From positions 1 to 6,817 of the forward strand of contig VXZL01000446.1 of the NCBI GenBank assembly GCA_009845505.1: a DNA stretch of 6,817 nucleotides, given 5' to 3'. The DNA is from Candidatus Poribacteria bacterium (GTDB lineage: Bacteria; Poribacteria; WGA-4E; WGA-3G). Shown here one piece after another: positions 1-6,815 of this stretch. Under the pieces are notes generated by a model, which saw only the letters and a program-made list of their open reading frames with translations, ran no database searches and had not been told where the DNA came from. Numbering within the stretch: position 1 is the stretch's first letter; each line of letters starts with the position of its first letter. A program made the position numbers and the translations under genes.

Positions 1-3
1 GAT

Positions 4-390
4 TTGCATCTAAAAAACGGGTTTGGTAAACTGTATGGTATGTTTAACTCTTTTTTCTTCGGTGGTAAAAGTCGAGGGCCCTTTCGATTTTTGCGCCTCC
101 TACTCCATTTCCCAAATTTCATCAGGTTAACCTGGCGGTTGTTTGGTGATGCGCGTGTGCCTATCTACCGCAAGGCAATTCTAATCCTTGCCGAGTTGCT
201 GGCGGTTGCCTTTGCTGTGGCATACTTGGTGAATCCGCTCGATTTCGATTTCATACCTGTCTTTGGGCGTGTTGACGATCTGGTCGTTGGTGCTTTTGTA
301 ATTCTTGTGCCGGGGGCATGGTTATTTATTCGGATGTGCCCTGATGAGGTTGTCCAAGATCATGTGGAGCGTATTTCGCGCGGTGAGTAA
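4..390 (+). CDS. DUF1232 (YkvA-like) small membrane protein, 5' end uncertain
   Basis: A small, probably inner-membrane protein of the DUF1232/YkvA family, whose biochemical role is unknown. The match rests on the segment at residues 75-92 (YLVNPLDFDFIPVFGRVDD), which resembles the family signature (S/N)P(I/L)D..PDFIPV.G..DD. It sits between two hydrophobic stretches at about residues 57-76 and 93-109. A basic, amphipathic N-terminal part (RFLRLLLHFPNFIRLTWRLF) and a short acidic tail (CPDEVVQDHVERI) are also typical. The stated start is a TTG at the very edge of the window and the frame is still open to base 1, so the gene could begin further left. The ATG at position 40 (residue 13, MFNSFFFGG) is an equally plausible start because all conserved sequence lies after it, though no clear ribosome binding site precedes it. 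It is followed by a 172-bp gap, so it is probably not in one operon with htrA. Confidence 0.72.
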   Translation: MHLKNGFGKLYGMFNSFFFGGKSRGPFRFLRLLLHFPNFIRLTWRLFGDARVPIYRKAILILAELLAVAFAVAYLVNPLDFDFIPVFGRVDDLVVGAFVILVPGAWLFIRMCPDEVVQDHVERISRGE

Positions 391-422
391 CAAATACCGT
401 CTTAACAAAAATATTTTTCTGG

Positions 423-478
423 GACACACCCCATTTTTTTCAAACTTTTTTGGAACTTTATTTTCTAATAGGTGTGTC
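423..478. repeat. 8-bp perfect inverted repeat with AT-rich 40-nt spacer
   Basis: GACACACC (423-430) is the exact reverse complement of GGTGTGTC (471-478). G-T wobbles could extend it at 421-422/479-480. The 40-nt interior is T-rich and contains the GGAACTT element of the possible ECF promoter. The long unpaired loop makes a terminator unlikely. An operator-like dyad or a remnant of a small dispersed repeat are alternatives. The repeat is seen directly, but its function is unknown. Confidence 0.45.
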
Positions 479-481
479 TTT
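452..481 (+). promoter_or_regulatory. possible ECF (sigma-E-like) promoter for htrA
   Basis: GGAACTT at 452-458 matches the -35 element of sigma-E/ECF promoters. GTCTTT at 476-481, after a 17-nt spacer, partly matches the GTCTAA-type -10. It lies 81 nt before the htrA start. In E. coli degP is under sigma-E control, so the biology fits, but this AT-rich gap could give such a match by chance. No convincing sigma70 pair was seen here. Confidence 0.3.
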
Positions 482-549
482 AGAACGAAAATACAAACTT
501 AAAAAGGTTTTGGTCACCTGTCAGAATCAGAACCGACACCAAGTTACAC

Positions 550-556
550 AGGAGGT
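550..556 (+). promoter_or_regulatory. strong Shine-Dalgarno for htrA
   Basis: AGGAGGT lies 6 nt upstream of the ATG at 563. This near-perfect anti-SD match fixes the start codon of the HtrA gene. Confidence 0.9.
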
Positions 557-562
557 TACATC

Positions 563-2164
563 ATGTTCAGGCTCAGAAGCACATTGCGTAACCCTATACG
601 GGTCTTATTGATTTTAGCAGCATGCATCGTCGTAGCGGGGATTGTTATCGACCGTGATGCCGATGAGTTCACGCTGCAGACTGCCGTTGGGCAGACGAAT
701 GACACACTTCAAACATCAGAAGATTTTCTGCACTTAGAACGCGCAAATCGAGCATTCATTGATTTAGTGGCACGGACGCGTCCTGCTGTGGTGAGAGTTA
801 CAACTAAAACAGAGCGAAATACAGATGGTTTGTCACAGCGGCGGCAGATGTCCCCAGAGGAAGAGGAACAGTTTAGACGCTTCTTTGATGAGGATTCTCC
901 CTTCAGATTCTTCTTTAGAGAACCTACTCCGCGCGATCTGAATCCGAATCCAGAACCCGCTACGGGGATTGGGTCCGGCGTTATTATCAGTGAAGATGGC
1001 TATATTCTGACGAATAACCACGTCATTGAAGGTGCCGATGAAATTACGGTTACCCTGTCAAATGAACGGAAATATAAAGCGCAATTAATCGGACGAGATG
1101 CGGGTGGAACACAAGTTGGCGGGACGGATTTGGCGGTTCTGAAAATCGAGGCTGAAGGACTCTCCAAACTTCCCTTTGGTGATTCGGACGCACTTGAGGT
1201 GGGTGAGTGGGTCGTCGCCATTGGGAATCCACTTAACTTCTCGCAAACCGTGACGCGTGGCATCGTGAGTGCGAAAAGTCGGACTGGATTTAGTAATATT
1301 AAATACGGAGATTTTATTCAAACGGATGCGCCGATTAACCGCGGAAACAGCGGGGGCGCCCTGATTAACATTCGTGGTGAGTTAGTTGGTATTAATACCA
1401 TCATTGCCACCGGTGGTTTTTCTATGGGGAATATCGGTCTCGGCTTTGCGATTCCGAGTAAGATTGCACAGCAGGTCTTGCCGCAGCTTATCGAAAAAGG
1501 CAAAGTAGAACGAGCTTGGCTGGGTATCAGCATGCGATCCGTCAATTCAGATTTGGCAGAGAAACTCAACTTTGAGACACCCCGCGGTGCCCATGTCCGC
1601 GCAGTTGGAAAAGACAGTCCCGCTGAAAGAGCTGGTGTCCAACGCGGCGATGTTATCCTTGAATTTGATGGCGAAACGATCCGAGACTCGTCTCACCTGA
1701 TGCATCTTGTTGGCGCATCGGAAGTCGGTGAATCTGTTGGGATGGTCGTCCTCCGAAGGGGTAGTGAAGAGAAACGCTTAACTGTCACATTAGAAAAACG
1801 GACAGAGGAAGTCCTCGCAAAACTCAGCGGGGAACCAGATGAGGAACAGCAAGAAGCGTTCGCAGGCCTCACTGTCGAAAACCTAACTTCGGCAATTGCT
1901 GAGCGTTATGGATATGCTGCAAATGAGACTGGCGTGGTCGTCACAGATGTCGCTAAAGGTAGTGACGCTGAGAAAAAGCGTATCAGACCCGGGTATCTCA
2001 TTCAAGAGATGGAATGGAGACCTATCGCTAACCTTGAGGCGTATTCCCAACTTGTTGAGAAACTGAAGGCAGAGAATAAAGAGAAGATCCTCCTCTTTGT
2101 TAAATCGCCCGATGGACGCGATGGCGGCTATGTTACGCTGGAAGTTTCGACATCTGATCGGTAA
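563..2164 (+). CDS. HtrA/Do-family periplasmic serine protease (DegP/MucD-like)
   Basis: An envelope protein-quality-control protease and chaperone of MEROPS family S1C, 533 aa, the usual size for a two-PDZ Do-type protein. A basic N-terminus is followed by one hydrophobic segment (about residues 13-29), so the protein is exported or membrane-anchored. The LAAC at 18-21 resembles a lipobox, but hydrophobic residues continue after the Cys, which favours a simple anchor. The trypsin-like domain spans about 65-310. The triad is His153 (TNNHV), Asp189 (TDLAVLKI) and Ser263 (GNSGGAL), all intact, so it should be active. A charged LA-loop-like region rich in Phe (about 97-125) precedes it. PDZ1 is about 317-411 and the more degenerate PDZ2 about 433-529. 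Six extra residues sit directly before Asp189. The ATG is supported by AGGAGGT at 550-556. The gene appears to be its own transcription unit, with a hairpin about 57 nt downstream. degP, degQ and mucD cannot be told apart from sequence alone. Confidence 0.96.
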   Translation: MFRLRSTLRNPIRVLLILAACIVVAGIVIDRDADEFTLQTAVGQTNDTLQTSEDFLHLERANRAFIDLVARTRPAVVRVTTKTERNTDGLSQRRQMSPEEEEQFRRFFDEDSPFRFFFREPTPRDLNPNPEPATGIGSGVIISEDGYILTNNHVIEGADEITVTLSNERKYKAQLIGRDAGGTQVGGTDLAVLKIEAEGLSKLPFGDSDALEVGEWVVAIGNPLNFSQTVTRGIVSAKSRTGFSNIKYGDFIQTDAPINRGNSGGALINIRGELVGINTIIATGGFSMGNIGLGFAIPSKIAQQVLPQLIEKGKVERAWLGISMRSVNSDLAEKLNFETPRGAHVRAVGKDSPAERAGVQRGDVILEFDGETIRDSSHLMHLVGASEVGESVGMVVLRRGSEEKRLTVTLEKRTEEVLAKLSGEPDEEQQEAFAGLTVENLTSAIAERYGYAANETGVVVTDVAKGSDAEKKRIRPGYLIQEMEWRPIANLEAYSQLVEKLKAENKEKILLFVKSPDGRDGGYVTLEVSTSDR

Positions 2165-2216
2165 TTAGCACGATAAGCACTGGTTTGATCGTTTGACTGT
2201 GAATGTGAATTAACGC

Positions 2217-2245
2217 TTGACGGATAGTTGTTTTTGTGCTATACT
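2217..2245 (+). promoter_or_regulatory. sigma70-type promoter for the MDR dehydrogenase/EF-G unit
   Basis: TTGACG (2217-2222) and TATACT (2240-2245) each match the consensus at five of six positions. They are separated by exactly 17 nt, and a TGC immediately before the -10 supplies an extended -10 TGn. Transcription would start near 2252, giving a leader of about 40 nt before the ATG at 2293. The -10 coincides with the loop of the hairpin at 2222-2263, so part of the match could be incidental. Confidence 0.6.
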
Positions 2246-2271
2246 GCGCGGAAACAACTATCCTTTATTCT
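2222..2271 (+). terminator. long hairpin with T-rich tail, candidate intrinsic terminator of htrA
   Basis: GGATAGTTGTTT (2222-2233) pairs perfectly with AAACAACTATCC (2252-2263). Pairing continues inward through 2239/2246 with three Watson-Crick pairs and three G-U pairs. This gives an 18-bp stem with a six-base loop, TATACT. TTTATTCT follows at 2264-2271. All three non-Watson-Crick positions are G-U in the plus-strand RNA, which points to a role in rightward transcripts. The outer stem is AT-rich and the T-run is broken, so termination may be partial. An operator dyad over the overlapping promoter is the alternative. Confidence 0.5.
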
Positions 2272-2292
2272 ATTGAAAGGTTCATAGCCCAC

Positions 2293-3291
2293 ATGAAAGC
2301 ACAGCGGGTTGTTTGGCCGAGTCGTGCCAAAGTTGACGTTGAGACGTTTGATTTGCCGCCTGTCGGAGATGGTGAAGTCCTTGTTGCGACGGACTGCACG
2401 CTCATCAGTCCCGGTACGGAGCGTGCGTTTCTATTGGGACTGCCTAACGCGCAAGGACGCTATCCATCCCGTCCGGGATACAGCAACATCGGCACGGTGA
2501 TGGCGGTCGGGAAGGCAGTCAGAGACTGGACAGTCGGGGACCGCGTCGCTTCAACACAGGGACACACCAGCCACTTTATAACCGCACCGAATCGCTTGCT
2601 AAAAGTCCCAGCTGCCGATGTACCTGCTGAAGAAGCCGTCTTTTTCAATCTCGGTGCGATTGCACTGCAAGGTGTCCGCAAGGCACGAATTGAATTGGGT
2701 GAAGCGACGTTGGTTTTAGGGCAGGGACTTATCGGTTTATTGGCGGCGCAGCTCTCGAAACTCAGCGGTGCGATACCGGTTATCGCTGCCGACCTCACTG
2801 ACAGTCGGCTTGAACGCTCTAAAAGCATGGGGACGGATTTTGCGCTCAACCCTGAAGATGCTAATTTCTCCGAACAGTTGAACGCTGCGACGCGTGGCGA
2901 TGGACCTGCGGTCGTTATTGAGGCGACTGGACATCCCGACGCCGTCAGCACTGCATTAGATGTGGCAGGACAATGGGCACGGGTAGTCCTGTTGGCGAGT
3001 ACACGCGGAGAGACACCGAATGTGAACTTCTATCGTGATGTACATAAGAAGGGGCTCATCCTTTATGGCGCACACAATGCGATCCGCCCACGCCAAGACT
3101 CTTCACCGAATTTCTGGACGCTTGAAGACGATAGTCTACTGCTCTTATCGCTTATTGCCCAGAAACGGTTCGACGTTACGCCGTTGATTAGCCATCGCGT
3201 TCCCGGAAAAGAGGCATCGAAGGCGTATCAACTGCTCATGGAATGGAATCCGGGCTTACTGGGTGTTGTTCTGCAATGGAACAACGTGTAG
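2293..3291 (+). CDS. MDR-superfamily dehydrogenase, zinc-ligand-poor (annotated as zinc-binding alcohol dehydrogenase type)
   Basis: A medium-chain dehydrogenase/reductase of 332 aa, probably a cytosolic NAD(P)-dependent oxidoreductase with unknown substrate. The GroES-like catalytic domain covers about residues 24-108 and has the GDRV turn (82-85). The Rossmann domain carries GQGLIG at 143-148. Asp167 near the end of the second strand suggests NAD(H) rather than NADP(H). The opening segment TDCTLISPGTERAFL resembles the subgroup that includes the bacteriochlorophyllide dehydrogenase BchC and related sugar-type dehydrogenases. The usual GHE catalytic-zinc motif is replaced by PGYSN (61-65), and the four-Cys structural-zinc loop is absent, so it may work without zinc. 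I chose the ATG at 2293 because conserved sequence begins there (MKAQRVVW). A GTG in frame at 2236 would add 19 unlikely residues and lies inside the promoter. A GAAAGG at 2275-2280 is a distant, weak ribosome binding site. EF-G follows after 21 nt, so the two are probably co-transcribed. Confidence 0.88.
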   Translation: MKAQRVVWPSRAKVDVETFDLPPVGDGEVLVATDCTLISPGTERAFLLGLPNAQGRYPSRPGYSNIGTVMAVGKAVRDWTVGDRVASTQGHTSHFITAPNRLLKVPAADVPAEEAVFFNLGAIALQGVRKARIELGEATLVLGQGLIGLLAAQLSKLSGAIPVIAADLTDSRLERSKSMGTDFALNPEDANFSEQLNAATRGDGPAVVIEATGHPDAVSTALDVAGQWARVVLLASTRGETPNVNFYRDVHKKGLILYGAHNAIRPRQDSSPNFWTLEDDSLLLLSLIAQKRFDVTPLISHRVPGKEASKAYQLLMEWNPGLLGVVLQWNNV

Positions 3292-3312
3292 ACTGGAGAC
3301 TGAAGGAACCAC

Positions 3313-5442
3313 ATGGCACGCGAATATCCCATTGAAAACGTTCGCAACATCGGCATCGCGGCACACATTGATGCTGGCAAGACAACCACAACTGAACGCA
3401 TTCTCTTTTACACCGGCAAAAAACATAAAATCGGTGCAGTCGATGACGGCACTGCTGAAATGGATTGGATGGTACAGGAACGCGAACGCGGGGTGACAAT
3501 TACCGCCGCCGCGACCACCTGTTTCTGGCGGCAACACGCAATTCATCTTATTGACACACCCGGACACGTAGATTTCACCGTAGAGGTGGAGCGGTCATTA
3601 CGGGTTTTAGACGGTGCTATTGCGCTTTTCTGTGCTGTCGGTGGGGTGGAACCCCAGTCGGAAACTGTTTGGCATCAGGCTGATCGCTACGATGTCCCGC
3701 GCATTGTTTTTATTAATAAGATGGACAGAGTTGGCGCGAATTTTGCCCGCGTGCTGGAGATGATGAAGGAACGGTTGGGGACGAATCCGCTTCCGCTGCA
3801 ATTGCCAATCGGTGAAGGTCCCGATTTCACAGGTGTTATTGATTTGCTGACGCAGAAAGCCATGCGTTGGGATGTAACTGACCTCGGGCAGACTTATACG
3901 GAAGACGGGATTCCGAGTGAATTACAGGATGAGGTGGCGCAGGCGCGAGAAAATCTGTTTGAAAGTATTGCTGTTGAAGATGAGGTGTTGCTTGAAAAAT
4001 ACCTGGACGGTGAAGAGATAACCCACGATGAATTGTTGAAAGGTATTCGTGCAGCGACGCTAAAGCGAGCGTTAGTTCCTGTGTTCTGTGGGAGTTCATT
4101 AAAAAACCAAGGTGTTCAACCGCTGCTTGACGCTGTGATTGATTTTTTGCCTTCCCCTATTGATGTACCTTCCATTGAGGGGACAGTGCCGCATGCTGAC
4201 ACCGGTGGTGCGCGTTCTAAACGTGCAGAAGAGACACCCGTTGAACAGGACAGCGTAACTCGCACGGCAGACGACACCGCGCCTCTGTCGGCGTTGGCAT
4301 TTAAAGTGGCGAGCCATCCGACAGTAGACAAACTCGTATACTGTCGGATCTATTCGGGCACACTTAAGAGTGGGACGGTTGTCTATAATGTCCGTTCTGA
4401 GAGACGCGAACGGGTCAATCGTATTTTACAAATGCATGCCAATAAAGAGGCTGTCTCTGATGCAGCTTACGCTGGAGACATTGTTGCACTCGTCGGGCTT
4501 AAGCATACGAAAACAGGAGATACGGTCGCTGATGAAAAAGAGCCGATCCTGTTGGAATCCATTACATTTCCAGAGCCGGTTATCTCTATCGCCATTGAAC
4601 CTGAACGTGCCAGCGATGCAGATGCATTGGAGGAGACACTCGAAAAATTGATGGACGAAGACCCAACCTTTACAGTCGGGATTGATAAGGAGACCGGACA
4701 GCGGATTATCTCAGGAATGGGTGAGCTGCATCTGGAAATTTTAACAGATAGGATGATACGGGAATTCGGCGTTAAGGCGCGGGTTAGCAAACTTCAGGTA
4801 GCGTATCGGGAAACTATCAGCACGACTGCAGCGGCGCGCGGGACACACATCCATAAAACCGACGAAGCAGGTATCTACGGGGATGTAGTCCTCACAGTCG
4901 AGCCGTTAGAACGCGGTACTGGGTTTCAGTTTGAAGATGAAACGGACGAAACACAGATTCCGCGGCAATACATAGCGTTCATTGAGAAGGCACTGGAAGG
5001 CGCGATGGGAACGGGTCCGCGCATCGGTTATCCGATGCAAGATGTGAAAGTAGTGCTTACGGGTGGCTCTTATCATCCCACTGATTCCACGGAAATAGCG
5101 TTTGAGGCATCGGCGGTTCTCGCGTTTGAAAATGCTGTCAGGAAGGCGAATCCATTGCTCTTGGAGCCGATTATGCGGATACATATTACTGTTCCTGATG
5201 AGCATGTTGGCAGAGTCATTGGAGACCTAAACGCACGCCGCGCGCAGATTAATGAGAGCACGACGCAAGATGCATCTATAAATGTCATTAATGCCTTTAT
5301 ACCGTTGTCGGAGACGTTTCAATACACAACGCAACTCCGTTCGATGACGCAGGGACGGGGTGCTTTTACATTGGAATTTTCGCATTACGATGTTGTGCCA
5401 GAATCTCTCGCCCCGGGCGTTAGTCGTGTTATTTCGGCTTAA
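3313..5442 (+). CDS. Elongation factor G family GTPase, probable EF-G paralogue
   Basis: A ribosomal translocase-family GTPase of 709 aa, full length for EF-G. G motifs are all present: G1 AHIDAGKT (17-24), G2 RGVTI (59-63), G3 DTPGH (81-85), G4 NKMD (135-138) and G5 GSS (260-262, usually GSA). Domain II begins near 324 ([13 protein letters not shown]). Domain III contains MGELHLEI (469-476). Domain IV runs from about 495 (VAYRETI) and keeps the functionally important tip His588 in GSYHPTDS. Domain V starts near 614 (LLLEPIMRI) and contains [13 protein letters not shown]. The first tip loop of domain IV, normally close to KQSGGRGQYG, reads [10 protein letters not shown] here, and the usual GG.IP motif reads TQIP. 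The linker before domain II (about 292-323) is longer than in E. coli and polar. There are no rpsL, rpsG or tuf neighbours, so this is more likely an accessory EF-G than the main fusA product. GAAGGA at 3302-3307 is a good ribosome binding site for the ATG. Confidence 0.93.
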   Translation: MAREYPIENVRNIGIAAHIDAGKTTTTERILFYTGKKHKIGAVDDGTAEMDWMVQERERGVTITAAATTCFWRQHAIHLIDTPGHVDFTVEVERSLRVLDGAIALFCAVGGVEPQSETVWHQADRYDVPRIVFINKMDRVGANFARVLEMMKERLGTNPLPLQLPIGEGPDFTGVIDLLTQKAMRWDVTDLGQTYTEDGIPSELQDEVAQARENLFESIAVEDEVLLEKYLDGEEITHDELLKGIRAATLKRALVPVFCGSSLKNQGVQPLLDAVIDFLPSPIDVPSIEGTVPHADTGGARSKRAEETPVEQDSVTRTADDTAPLSALAFKVASHPTVDKLVYCRIYSGTLKSGTVVYNVRSERRERVNRILQMHANKEAVSDAAYAGDIVALVGLKHTKTGDTVADEKEPILLESITFPEPVISIAIEPERASDADALEETLEKLMDEDPTFTVGIDKETGQRIISGMGELHLEILTDRMIREFGVKARVSKLQVAYRETISTTAAARGTHIHKTDEAGIYGDVVLTVEPLERGTGFQFEDETDETQIPRQYIAFIEKALEGAMGTGPRIGYPMQDVKVVLTGGSYHPTDSTEIAFEASAVLAFENAVRKANPLLLEPIMRIHITVPDEHVGRVIGDLNARRAQINESTTQDASINVINAFIPLSETFQYTTQLRSMTQGRGAFTLEFSHYDVVPESLAPGVSRVISA

Positions 5443-5449
5443 ACACCTT

Positions 5450-6631
5450 TTAGCGTCTGTGTGCTTTCATCACTTGTTGTAGTTCTGCCAAGGGAATCGC
5501 ATACATCGTTCTGTCGTTGCGTCCGGTTGTTGTAGTCGCCATGGTCATCGAATTGACAATCGCTTCTTCCGTCGCTTCAATAACTGCTTGGAAGAGTGCG
5601 CTCAAACGTCCATTAACTGACATCTCGATTTGGAAAGTGCCGCTTTGCGTACGGCTTGGGAAAATATTCGCCGTGGAGAACGCGATGACGAATTCACCAC
5701 TACCATCGGTACTCGGTGTGCCTGTCCGAGCGAGTCCGTGTGTTGCCCGTATCGTTAACTGTTTCAATTGACGATGCGTCAGTGGTGCATCGGTCGCGAT
5801 AACGATGATAAAGGATCCGTCTCTGCCCAGTTTCGGTGGAGAACCTGTAATCTCCTTACCGACGGGGACACCGTCAATGCGTAATTGGGAACGACGACCG
5901 CCGTTGGAATTAACGAGGACCCCGACTGTCCATCCGCCTTGTTCTTCGGGGAGGACACGGGAGGCGGTGCCGATACCGGCTTTAAACCCATAGCACCGCA
6001 TACCCGTTCCACCCCCAACGCAACCTTCGGCGACAGGACCGCTCGTCGCATTTTCAATGGCTTCAATGGCGTGTTCGGGTGTGACGTGGAGACCGCTGAT
6101 GTCGTTCAAACCGCCATCGTAGCATTCTGCTACAATCGGTAGGACGATGTTATTGTTCGGGTATCGGTTCACAATATAACGCACAACACCGTCATGGACA
6201 GCACCAACACTGAGGGTATTTGTGAGTAAGATAGGAGATTCGACCCATCCGGCTTGGTTTATGCGGGCGATACCGGTTGCTTCACCGTTGCCGTGAATGG
6301 TGTGTGCTGCGCCGAACAGACGTGCTGTCCAGATATCGTCGCTTGGAAGAATGGCAGTCACACCGGTGCGAATTGTGTCGCCTTCGTTCAGGGTGACGTG
6401 TCCTACTTTCACACCGGCTACATCGGTAATAGCGTTGTGTGGACCCGTTGGGATAGTTCCAATCTGGATGCCGATGTCGCGGGCACGAGCGCGAGTCTCT
6501 GAATCTGCGGATTCAGCGTTTGTGCTGTATAGGAAACATGCGAAGAAAGTGCTTGTAAGAAGGACAAAAATCAACATTTTCATGCCACTTGATGGCGCGA
6601 TGCTTTGTGTTTTTTTAGGGAGTATTTGCAT
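5450..6631 (-). CDS. P1-family (DmpA-like) exported peptidase, MEROPS S58
   Basis: A self-processing N-terminal nucleophile-type aminopeptidase related to DmpA (L-aminopeptidase/D-Ala-esterase-amidase) and beta-peptidyl aminopeptidases, 393 aa. These enzymes cut themselves before a Ser, which then becomes the nucleophile. Here the site is Gly272-Ser273 in GRDGSFIIVIATDAPL. Other family features are NAITDVAGVKVGH (66-78), ECYDGGLND (169-177), the glycine-rich CVGGGTGMRCYGFKAGIG (204-221) and VLVNSNGGRR (238-247). Tyr171 and Asn243 are the likely counterparts of the DmpA active-site Tyr and Asn. Residues 17-39 form a signal peptide with a plausible cleavage after STNA, so it is probably periplasmic. 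The ATG at 6631 overlaps the upstream gene end by 17 nt, with AGGA 12 nt before it. An internal ATG at 6583 would give a tidier signal peptide but lacks a clear ribosome binding site. The gene converges on EF-G with a 7-nt gap. Substrate is unknown. Confidence 0.93.
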   Translation of the reverse strand: MQILPKKTQSIAPSSGMKMLIFVLLTSTFFACFLYSTNAESADSETRARARDIGIQIGTIPTGPHNAITDVAGVKVGHVTLNEGDTIRTGVTAILPSDDIWTARLFGAAHTIHGNGEATGIARINQAGWVESPILLTNTLSVGAVHDGVVRYIVNRYPNNNIVLPIVAECYDGGLNDISGLHVTPEHAIEAIENATSGPVAEGCVGGGTGMRCYGFKAGIGTASRVLPEEQGGWTVGVLVNSNGGRRSQLRIDGVPVGKEITGSPPKLGRDGSFIIVIATDAPLTHRQLKQLTIRATHGLARTGTPSTDGSGEFVIAFSTANIFPSRTQSGTFQIEMSVNGRLSALFQAVIEATEEAIVNSMTMATTTTGRNDRTMYAIPLAELQQVMKAHRR

Positions 6632-6815
6632 TTTCTAATTGATTCCTGTAAATTTTGCGAATTCGGTTAAAAATAGCAACATAAGTTGGTGAACGATAAT
6701 CCGGATAGCTCCATTCCCAAGATTGAAAGGTTTTGCGATAGAAACGGAGTGTAATTTCGGCATAAATGCCGTCGCGGAGATAGATACGATGCGCGTAGTC
6801 TTTGGGTGACGCGAG
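6615..6815 (-). CDS. C-terminal fragment of a DUF4416-like protein (runs off window)
   Basis: A minus-strand reading frame is open from the right edge and ends at the TAA at 6615-6617, giving 66 residues. It begins LASPKDYAHRIYLRDGIYAE and continues with SWEWSYPDYRSPTYVAIFNR and IRKIYRNQLE. From memory, the patterns K.Y.HRIYL.DGIYAE.TL and W.YPDYR...Y..F...R..Y match the C-terminal end of the DUF4416 family, a group of roughly 180-residue bacterial and archaeal proteins of unknown function. The other two frames on this strand give unconserved-looking sequence with stops. Its last 17 nt overlap the start of the P1-family peptidase, the arrangement expected of a translationally coupled operon. 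The N-terminal two thirds lies outside the window, so the family call is moderately sure and the function unknown. Confidence 0.68.
   Translation of the reverse strand, partial: LASPKDYAHRIYLRDGIYAEITLRFYRKTFQSWEWSYPDYRSPTYVAIFNRIRKIYRNQLENANTP

Noticed and set aside
305..502. 65-codon plus-strand reading frame overlapping the end of the DUF1232 gene
   Set aside because: It has no ribosome binding site, composition unlike a protein after position 391, and half of it shadows the DUF1232 gene in another frame.
510..542. Possible leader hairpin TTGG/TGTC with GACA/CCAA before the htrA ribosome binding site
   Set aside because: It has only two 4-bp helices with a 5-nt bulge and a 12-nt loop, which is within chance expectation for this stretch.
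618..628. Lipobox-like LAAC at residues 18-21 of HtrA (lipoprotein signal)
   Set aside because: The hydrophobic stretch before the Cys is short, and strongly hydrophobic residues (IVVAGIVI) continue after it. That fits a membrane anchor better than a lipoprotein signal.
2460..2951. 163-codon minus-strand frame inside the dehydrogenase gene
   Set aside because: It is antisense to a well-supported conserved gene. The Ser/Pro/Ala-rich sequence is typical of a reverse-strand shadow, and no family resemblance was seen.
3313..5442. Tet(M)-type ribosomal protection protein as identity of the EF-G gene
   Set aside because: The G1-G2 region ([29 protein letters not shown]) and domain V follow EF-G closely, so a Tet protein is less likely despite the altered tip loop.
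6297..6638. 113-codon plus-strand frame opposite the peptidase start
   Set aside because: It is a shadow of the P1 peptidase, which has clear family motifs and a signal peptide on the other strand.
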